A stretch of 57,549 bases of DNA from Treponema sp. (lineage in GTDB: Bacteria > Spirochaetota > Spirochaetia > Treponematales > Treponemataceae). Every line of letters starts with the position of its first letter. Position 1 is the stretch's first letter. Under the pieces are notes generated by a model that ran no database searches, had not been told where the DNA came from, and saw only the letters and a program-made list of their open reading frames with translations. The stretch lies in NCBI GenBank assembly GCA_017553635.1, contig JAFZKN010000011.1, positions 1 through 57,549 of the forward strand. The letters are read 5' to 3'. The position numbers were made by a program, and so were the translations under genes. This document shows positions 52,180 to 57,549 of this stretch, piece by piece.

Positions 52180-52209
52180 TTTTTAAGTCCTTTATATTTT
52201 TATTGCAAT

Positions 52210-53196
52210 TTACATTGCATAGATAAGATCATTTACAAGGTCTTTTGAAAGCTGCGTCTGGCATGCTTTTAATACATTCCATTTATTTTTATCTGTTACA
52301 GTTGTTGATTTTGTAACTTTATAAAGTTCTTTAGCTGTTGCAAAATCTATTACTGTAATGTCAGCTGTAAGTGTAAGGGAGTATCCGCCTTCTACTTCTT
52401 TAATGTCAGATTCATATTTTACTTTTCCGTAAACGATGTATTTAAAATATGTTGCTCCGCCTACAAGATTTTTTGCAGCCTGGCAGATTGCTTCGTTTCC
52501 TTTATCGATTACTTTATGAAAGTCTGCATTCTGTGCCTGATATGGATATCCTGCTTTCCAGAATTCCTGCATTGTATTTGAAGAAGTAGAAAGGGCAGAG
52601 TTTAAATTCATCTTGCCGTCGAGTGTATAATCGATAAGGTCAACCATTACGATATGGCCTTTTTTAAGGAAAAATTTTACTCTGCATGGTACTTCAAGCT
52701 CAACAGATTTTGCAAGCTTTGTAAGTGAAGGTGAGTTTCCTGGAAGTTTTGGTGAGAATGTTACAGTTGAATTAATCGAAGTAGAAATTGTTTCCGGTTT
52801 AAAAACTGCAATACCTTTTTCATTTGTAACGATTTCTGCTGTTCCGAAAGAAACTACATTGTCTGTCTTTTTTTCCGGATATGTAACAGTAAGTGTATAG
52901 TTTGCGTATGGATTTCCGTCATTATCTTTTACAGAAACTGTATACGGAGTTTTAAATGCTGTGCCTGCAAAAGGTGTATCTGCTGATGAAACAAGTTCAA
53001 TCTGCATGTTTGAAAGTTCTTTTTTAAGCTGTGCAGTTGTAGAAGATTCTGCGCTTTCCTGTGATGATTTTTTTGAAGAAGCCGGCTTTTCGACAAATTC
53101 CTGTGTTTCTGCCTGTGTTGTTTCACAAGACGGCATAAATGACATCAAAGACAGCAAAAATATAGCTTTTGATACAATTTTAATTGTTTTTTTCAT
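52210..53196 (-). CDS. Predicted lipoprotein with Ig-like middle part
   Basis: A 328-aa lipoprotein with lipobox MPSC (Cys24), a Ser/Glu-rich linker, an Ig-like beta segment (about 70-160: YTVSVKDNDGNPYANYTLTVTYPE), and a C-terminal alpha/beta domain (about 190-328) with FHKVIDKGNEAICQAAKNLVGGATYFKYIVYGKVKYE. I recognise no specific family for the last part, though LPP20-like proteins are similar in layout. It has its own promoter (TTGAGA-17-TATAAT) and GGGGAT as ribosome binding site. Confidence 0.75.
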   Translation of the reverse strand: MKKTIKIVSKAIFLLSLMSFMPSCETTQAETQEFVEKPASSKKSSQESAESSTTAQLKKELSNMQIELVSSADTPFAGTAFKTPYTVSVKDNDGNPYANYTLTVTYPEKKTDNVVSFGTAEIVTNEKGIAVFKPETISTSINSTVTFSPKLPGNSPSLTKLAKSVELEVPCRVKFFLKKGHIVMVDLIDYTLDGKMNLNSALSTSSNTMQEFWKAGYPYQAQNADFHKVIDKGNEAICQAAKNLVGGATYFKYIVYGKVKYESDIKEVEGGYSLTLTADITVIDFATAKELYKVTKSTTVTDKNKWNVLKACQTQLSKDLVNDLIYAM

Positions 53197-53237
53197 GATT
53201 TAACTTTATCCCCTGATTTATATGTAAATATTTATTT

Positions 53238-53266
53238 ATTATAGTAAATTTTGCCATTTATCTCAA
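53238..53266 (-). promoter_or_regulatory. Promoter of the lipoprotein/thrC unit
   Basis: On the minus strand TTGAGA (53266-53261) and TATAAT (53243-53238), spacer 17 nt. A leader of about 35 nt with a ribosome binding site follows. Confidence 0.65.
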
Positions 53267-53324
53267 TAGTATGCAAAAATTTCAATTAAATGCAGGTGGG
53301 ATAAGGTTACATTATATAATCTAC

Positions 53325-53352
53325 TTGCCTTTTTTTTATAAATGAATAAAAT
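53325..53352 (+). promoter_or_regulatory. Candidate promoter of alr
   Basis: TTGCCT (53325-53330) and TAAAAT (53347-53352) with a 16-nt spacer. Only 8 nt separate the -10 box from the ATG. A perfect TATAAT at 53315-53320 lacks a -35 partner and is a less likely alternative. Confidence 0.5.
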
Positions 53353-53360
53353 CTAATTTT

Positions 53361-54548
53361 ATGAGACTTACTCATGCAGAAATAAACCTTAAAAATTTGC
53401 AGAACAATATAAAAAGCATAAAATCACTTTTAAAGCCTGAGACTTTAGTATGCGCTGCAGTTAAAGCAAACGGTTATGGAAACGGGGCTGTAGAATGTGC
53501 AAAAGCCGCAGTCGAAGCCGGAGCTTCATATCTTGCAGTTGCAGCGGTAGAAGAGGGAATTGAATTAAGAAATTCCGGCATTAAAACACCAATACTTATG
53601 TTGAGTCTCTGTTCCCCGGGTGAAGTAGAGGATGCTGTCAGATACCAGATTACGCCTCTTGTTTTTGACAGTGAATATGCTGAATTATTTAATGAAAAAA
53701 TCAATGAGCTTAAAGGAACTTTTGATTATTCTGGAAGCGAAAAGATAGGGGATAAAAAATTTGCCGTTCATCTTGCAATTGACAGCGGAATGGGAAGAAT
53801 CGGCTGTCTTCCTGAACAGGCCTCTGACGTGGCCTTTAAAATAAATTCAACTGAAAATTTAATACTTGGCGGAATGTGCACTCACTTTGCAGTCGCAGAC
53901 AGTATTTCTTCAAAGGATAAAAAATATACAGAACAGCAGTTTAATAATTTTATGTGCGCAGTTTCTAATGTAGAAAAAGCCGGAATTAATCCGGGGATAA
54001 GACACTGCTGCAACAGTCCTGCACTTCTTACACATCCTGAGTGGCAGCTTGATATGGTAAGACCGGGAATCATTGTATACGGTTATTACTGCGACCAGGT
54101 GACAAAAAAATATCTGGCAGAAAATAAAATTAACTTTAACATAAAACCTGTAATGACATTAGTATCAGGAGTAAGTGCGATAAGGCATTTTACAAAAGGT
54201 AAATCTGTTTCTTACGGTCATACATGGACAGCAAAAAAAGATACAGACATTGCAGTAATTCCTGCAGGTTACGGCGACGGATTTTTAAGAAGATTTAAAG
54301 ACTGCGTTAAACCTGTCATCAACGGAAAATCATATCCGATCCGCGGAAGAATTTGCATGGACCAGTTTATGATTGATATTGGCAGTGAAAATGATGACGT
54401 TAAAAGATGGGACAGAGTTATCTTATTCGGTTCAAAAGAGGACGGAGCGATGTGTGACGCGCAGGATATTGCAGATGCAACAGGCACGATTCCGTATGAA
54501 ATAATGACCGGCATTACAAAACGTGTTGAACGGGTCTACATAAAATGA
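53361..54548 (+). CDS. alr: Alanine racemase
   Basis: A 395-aa fold-type III PLP enzyme. The PLP-binding Lys35 is in AAVKANGYGNG, and the catalytic Tyr285 in SYGHTWTA. IDSGMGRIGC, LDMVRPGIIVYG, IAVIPAGYGDGFLRRF and RICMDQFMIDIG are the other family signatures. It supplies D-alanine for peptidoglycan. No Shine-Dalgarno sequence stands before the ATG. It overlaps folC by 4 nt. Confidence 0.96.
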   Translation: MRLTHAEINLKNLQNNIKSIKSLLKPETLVCAAVKANGYGNGAVECAKAAVEAGASYLAVAAVEEGIELRNSGIKTPILMLSLCSPGEVEDAVRYQITPLVFDSEYAELFNEKINELKGTFDYSGSEKIGDKKFAVHLAIDSGMGRIGCLPEQASDVAFKINSTENLILGGMCTHFAVADSISSKDKKYTEQQFNNFMCAVSNVEKAGINPGIRHCCNSPALLTHPEWQLDMVRPGIIVYGYYCDQVTKKYLAENKINFNIKPVMTLVSGVSAIRHFTKGKSVSYGHTWTAKKDTDIAVIPAGYGDGFLRRFKDCVKPVINGKSYPIRGRICMDQFMIDIGSENDDVKRWDRVILFGSKEDGAMCDAQDIADATGTIPYEIMTGITKRVERVYIK

Positions 54549-55888
54549 CGGATAAAAATCATTTTCTGATGCAGGATTTCCTTGACTGGGTCGATTCATT
54601 TTTAAATTTTGAAAAACTTCCGCAGAAAAATATATTCTGGCTTAACATGATGGAATTTTTATGTTCTCATCTTGGAAACCCTCAGGACGAAATTAAAAGC
54701 TTTCACGTTGCAGGCTCCAAGGGTAAAGGTTCTGTCTGCGCAATGATTTCTTCTATCCTTACAACAGCCGGAAAGAAAACCGGTGTATATGCATCTCCTC
54801 ACATAAATGATTTCAGGGAAAGAATAAGATTAAACGACAGCTTTTTTCCTGATGAAATTTATGAAAGGGCTGCAGTTGAACTTAAAGAAAAATTTGAACA
54901 GATTAAAAATGAACTTCCAAAAGAAAGGGCAGTTACATGGTTTGAGCTTGTAACTGTTTATGCTTTTCTTGTGATGAAGTATGCAAAAGTCGATGAAGCT
55001 GTTTATGAAGTAGGGCTTGGCGGAAGACTTGATGCGACAAATATAATTAAGCCTGAAATTTCTATAATTAATACGATTGAACTTGAACACACAGAATTTT
55101 TAGGAAACACACTCGAGCAGATTGCTTCTGAAAAAGCTGGAATAATTAAAGACGGAATTCCTGTAATCTGTGCTCAGCATCCGCAGAATGTAAAAAATGT
55201 TTTTATCGAAAAAGCACGGGAACATAATTCCAATATTATCTTTGCTTTTGACCTGTTAAAAAAACTTGAGTATTCATATGACAGTACCCAGAAAATAATG
55301 AACGTTAAAATTGATTCAGAGCTTTTTAAAAGGCCGCTTTCATATTCGACAAAAATGCCGGGAAGCTTTCAGGCACAGAATGCACTTTTAGCTGCCTCTG
55401 CTGTAAAATTAATTCATCCTCAAATTACAGAAGATGTTTTTGAGCAGGCTCTTTCTAAAGTAAAGCTTCCTGCAAGATTTGAAATAATTCATAATCCTCA
55501 AAATTATCCTGGTTTACAAGACATGATAATTGACGGAGCGCACACTGTAAAAAGCATTTCAAATACAATGGAGACATTGGAAAAGCTTTATAAGGGAAAA
55601 AAACTACACCTTCTTTTTGCGTGCGCCGCAGACAAGGATGTTTCTCACATAGCAGCTCTTTTCTGCAATAAGTTTTTAAAGGTTACTCTTACAAGACCGG
55701 GCCTTACAAAATCCTGCAATGCAGAAAAGATGAATAAAGCTTTTTCTGATGCAGAAATTAAAGCAGACTATTTTGAAAATTATGAAGAAGGCATAAAAAA
55801 AGCTCTTGAACTGGCAGAAAGAGAAAAGGCTGTTCTTCTTGTTACAGGCTCTTTTTATCTGGCAAGTGAAGTTAATAAATTTTTATAA
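54545..55888 (+). CDS. folC: Folylpolyglutamate synthase / dihydrofolate synthase
   Basis: A 447-aa Mur-ligase-like ATPase. The P-loop is GSKGKGS (57-63), followed by YASPHINDFRERIRL, the AVYEVGLGGRLDATNII region, EHTEFLGNTLEQIASEKAGIIK, and DGAHTVKSI. It ligates glutamate to dihydropteroate or folate. Whether it makes dihydrofolate or only polyglutamates depends on a dihydropteroate pathway not visible here. A structured RNA region and a terminator follow. Confidence 0.94.
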   Translation: MTDKNHFLMQDFLDWVDSFLNFEKLPQKNIFWLNMMEFLCSHLGNPQDEIKSFHVAGSKGKGSVCAMISSILTTAGKKTGVYASPHINDFRERIRLNDSFFPDEIYERAAVELKEKFEQIKNELPKERAVTWFELVTVYAFLVMKYAKVDEAVYEVGLGGRLDATNIIKPEISIINTIELEHTEFLGNTLEQIASEKAGIIKDGIPVICAQHPQNVKNVFIEKAREHNSNIIFAFDLLKKLEYSYDSTQKIMNVKIDSELFKRPLSYSTKMPGSFQAQNALLAASAVKLIHPQITEDVFEQALSKVKLPARFEIIHNPQNYPGLQDMIIDGAHTVKSISNTMETLEKLYKGKKLHLLFACAADKDVSHIAALFCNKFLKVTLTRPGLTKSCNAEKMNKAFSDAEIKADYFENYEEGIKKALELAEREKAVLLVTGSFYLASEVNKFL

Positions 55889-55909
55889 GAAAAAAATTCT
55901 GTAGAAAAA

Positions 55910-55979
55910 GCACCATGGCTTTGAGACATTCTGTCGAAGATCGATGCCATGTGCCAGAGCCTGAACCTCCGGCATTTTT
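55910..55979 (+). terminator. Two-hairpin structured element ending in an intrinsic terminator (after folC)
   Basis: A first stem pairs GCACCATGGC (55910-55919) with GCCATGTGC (55946-55954), with one bulged base and a smaller GACA-TTC-TGTC hairpin inside. A second stem joins TGCC...GAG (55952-55959) to CTC.GGCA (55967-55974) and is followed by TTTTT (55975-55979). The stems overlap by 3 nt, so they may compete. It could be just the folC terminator, a small RNA, or a regulatory leader remnant; it matches no riboswitch consensus that I know. Confidence 0.6.
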
Positions 55980-55986
55980 CTTTATA

Positions 55987-56015
55987 TTGAATTATCTTGT
56001 TATTTTGTATAAAAT
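55987..56015 (+). promoter_or_regulatory. Promoter of trpS
   Basis: TTGAAT (55987-55992) and TAAAAT (56010-56015) with a 17-nt spacer. A leader of about 30 nt with AAGGACGG (56033-56040) leads to the ATG, so trpS is independent of folC. Confidence 0.6.
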
Positions 56016-56051
56016 CATTACATATTTTTAATAAGGACGGAATGATGCATT

Positions 56052-57149
56052 ATGGCAGAACTTGAATATACAGACATTAATAAAAGCTTTGAAGCAGCAC
56101 TTGAAAGAAGCAGAAAAATCGAAGCTGACCTAGAAAAAAATCCAAAAAAATACCGCGTTTTAACAGGTGACAGACCTACAGGACTTTTACATATCGGACA
56201 TTATTTCGGTTCACTCCAGAACCGTGTACGCCTTGCAAAAATGGGCGTTCCAACAATGATTCTTATTGCAGACTATCAGGTTTTAACAGACCACGATGCT
56301 TTTGATAAAATAAGCCAGAATACAAAACAGCTTGTAATTGACTACCTTGCAGCAGGAATTAATCCTGAACAGCAGGATGTAATTATTTATCCTCACAGCT
56401 ATGTTCCTGAATGCAATCAGCTTATGATTCCATTTTTGACACTTGTTTCAAATGCCGAGCTCAGCCGTAACCCAACAGTTAAAGAAGAAATTGAAAGTGC
56501 CGGCCTTAAAAATGTTAATGCCGGAATGTATACATATCCTGTTCATCAGGCATGCGACATTCTTTTCTGTAAGGGAAATGTAGTTCCAGTAGGAAAGGAT
56601 CAGCTTCCACATCTTGAAATGACAAGAACTATTGCAAACCGCTTTAATAAAAAATTCTGTCTTGATTCAGGTAAAGAAAGTGTATTCCCGGAACCGCAGG
56701 CACTTCTTTCTAAAACACCTATGATTTTAGGCTTAGACGGAAGTCAGAAAATGAGTAAGTCACGTGGTAATGCCGTAATGCTTTCTGCAACAGAAGATGA
56801 AACTGCAAAGCTCATTAAAAAAGCAAAGACAGATGCAGACAGAAACATCACATACGATCCAGTTAACCGCCCTGAAGTAGCAAACCTTTTAATGCTCATT
56901 TCTCTCTGTACAGGCGAAGAACCTGATGCGATTGCATCAAAAATCGGCGAGGGCGGTGGCGGAATGCTTAAAAACATGCTTACAGAAGCACTCAACGAAA
57001 AGCTCCGTCCTCTTCGTGAAGAAAGAAAAAGACTTGAAGCAGATCCTGAATATATCAGAAAAGTTCTTACAACAGGTGCAGAAAAAGCACGCGAAATCGG
57101 AATTAAAACATTAAACGAAGTCCGCGATGTAATGAACATGAAGATATGA
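56052..57149 (+). CDS. trpS: Tryptophanyl-tRNA synthetase
   Basis: A 365-aa class I synthetase, a normal bacterial length. The HIGH motif is literally HIGH at 47-50 (RPTGLLHIGHYFGS) and KMSKS is at 233-237 (GSQKMSKSRGN). PVGKDQLPHLEMTR binds the adenylate. An N-terminal helical extension of about 30 residues (FEAALERSRKIEADLEKNPKKY) precedes the Rossmann fold. It charges tRNA-Trp. Confidence 0.96.
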   Translation: MAELEYTDINKSFEAALERSRKIEADLEKNPKKYRVLTGDRPTGLLHIGHYFGSLQNRVRLAKMGVPTMILIADYQVLTDHDAFDKISQNTKQLVIDYLAAGINPEQQDVIIYPHSYVPECNQLMIPFLTLVSNAELSRNPTVKEEIESAGLKNVNAGMYTYPVHQACDILFCKGNVVPVGKDQLPHLEMTRTIANRFNKKFCLDSGKESVFPEPQALLSKTPMILGLDGSQKMSKSRGNAVMLSATEDETAKLIKKAKTDADRNITYDPVNRPEVANLLMLISLCTGEEPDAIASKIGEGGGGMLKNMLTEALNEKLRPLREERKRLEADPEYIRKVLTTGAEKAREIGIKTLNEVRDVMNMKI

Positions 57150-57288
57150 TGAACAGTTAACCTTCATATTAAAATTTTATACAGATAAACATATATAACC
57201 TTCCTCAAGTTAAATGTATAGTAAAATAGCAATGCAATTTGTAATTATTGTTACTGCATTAAATTTTCAAAAAGTAGTGCACAGAGTC

Positions 57289-57317
57289 TTGACATCAGAA
57301 AAACCTCATGTTAGAAA
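57289..57317 (+). promoter_or_regulatory. Candidate promoter of the last partial gene
   Basis: A perfect -35 TTGACA (57289-57294), then 17 nt, then TAGAAA (57312-57317). It lies between the two possible starts of the downstream gene and supports the ATG at 57337. Confidence 0.45.
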
Positions 57318-57336
57318 AAAAACAAGAGAAAAAGTT

Positions 57337-57549
57337 ATGAAAAACGAAGAAAAGAATTATTCAAAGAGAATGTCCGCACTTGTAATGATGATAATCTATG
57401 CAGCGGCGCTGTCACCTTTGTATCTTTTTGCCGAAGAAAGAAAGGCATCAAAGGCATTCATTGAAAATATTTCATCAGGCATATCTTATACTCCCGTAAA
57501 AGGAATATCTGAAACAGAAGAAGTAAAAGAAGAACCAGTTGAAAAGAAG
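57337..57549 (+). CDS. Secreted protein, N-terminal fragment
   Basis: The frame runs open to the end of the window. The 71 visible codons encode a basic N-terminus (KNEEKNYSKRMS), a hydrophobic signal core (ALVMMIIYAAALSPLYLF) with likely cleavage after FA, and then a Lys/Glu-rich start of the mature protein. I cannot name a family. The ATG at 57337 is preferred because the TTGACA promoter would be inside the gene if translation started at the upstream ATG (57232), which would add 35 residues. Confidence 0.6.
   Translation, partial: MKNEEKNYSKRMSALVMMIIYAAALSPLYLFAEERKASKAFIENISSGISYTPVKGISETEEVKEEPVEKK

Noticed and set aside
55910..55979. Structured region before trpS as a T-box or known riboswitch
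   Set aside because: No T-box sequence of the AGGGTGGNACCGCG type, no TPP, SAM, cobalamin or c-di-GMP core, and trpS has its own promoter behind it.
55910..55979. Small SRP RNA or tmRNA
   Set aside because: The conserved SRP helix-8 loop (GGAA with AGCA opposite) is missing and no tmRNA tag frame or tRNA-like end is visible.
1..57549. CRISPR arrays, insertion sequences, prophage or integron genes
   Set aside because: No regularly spaced repeats, transposase, recombinase or phage structural motifs were found on either strand; the only DNA repeats are those in the acidic protein gene.

Overview
The window is a compact, AT-rich bacterial chromosome segment (G+C looks like the high 30s) from a spirochaete, almost certainly Treponema. 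Three things point there. The flagellar operon has the treponemal order flbD-motA-motB-fliL-fliM-fliY-fliO-fliP-fliQ-fliR-flhB-flhA-flhF-flhG-(orf)-fliA-fapA-like. A V/A-type ATPase operon has the spirochaete/Chlamydia layout E-DUF2764-A-B-D-I-K. There are many small lipoproteins with loose spirochaetal lipoboxes. I cannot name the species. There are no rRNA or tRNA genes, CRISPR arrays, insertion sequences or phage genes: this is core chromosome with a few lineage-specific patches.

Layout. 1-5.1 kb: 3' end of a MurG/UgtP-like glycosyltransferase, thiI, an acyl-CoA synthetase and a secreted unknown. 5.2-11.0 kb: ileS (eukaryote-like type) with a lipoprotein, a long uracil phosphoribosyltransferase and a TPR lipoprotein. 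11.0-18.35 kb (minus strand): a degenerate-GGDEF membrane protein, two DUF115/Maf-type motility-associated glycosyltransferase-like proteins, an unknown 295-aa protein and a 705-aa Glu/Asp/Ser-rich repeat protein; the last four form a likely operon. 18.5-23.0 kb: ftsB/divIC-like, tsaC, an unknown secreted protein, smpB, a signal peptidase I whose catalytic-lysine position reads Arg, and hemW. 23.25-40.54 kb: one long motility operon encoding the stator, C-ring, export gate, FlhF/FlhG, sigma-28, a DUF342 protein and three uncharacterised genes. 40.6-41.7 kb: galM. 41.8-49.07 kb: V-type ATPase operon with a sigma-70-like promoter in front and a clear intrinsic terminator behind. 49.1-53.2 kb: two tandem paralogous lipoproteins (InlB-B-repeat-like segment plus Cys-rich tail), a thioredoxin-fold lipoprotein, thrC and another lipoprotein. 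53.3-57.15 kb: alr, folC, a structured RNA element and trpS. The window ends inside a secreted-protein gene.

How it fits together. Motility dominates. The 17-kb operon makes the motor, the export gate and the sigma factor for late flagellar genes; the DUF115 operon may glycosylate flagellin. The ion-binding residues visible in ATPase subunit K match the Na+-binding set known from Enterococcus hirae NtpK, and the MotB membrane segment resembles PomB, so sodium coupling is a testable hypothesis for both machines. Several housekeeping genes (thiI, smpB, lepB, alr) have a -10 hexamer only about 5-9 nt before the start codon and no Shine-Dalgarno sequence, which suggests leaderless transcripts.
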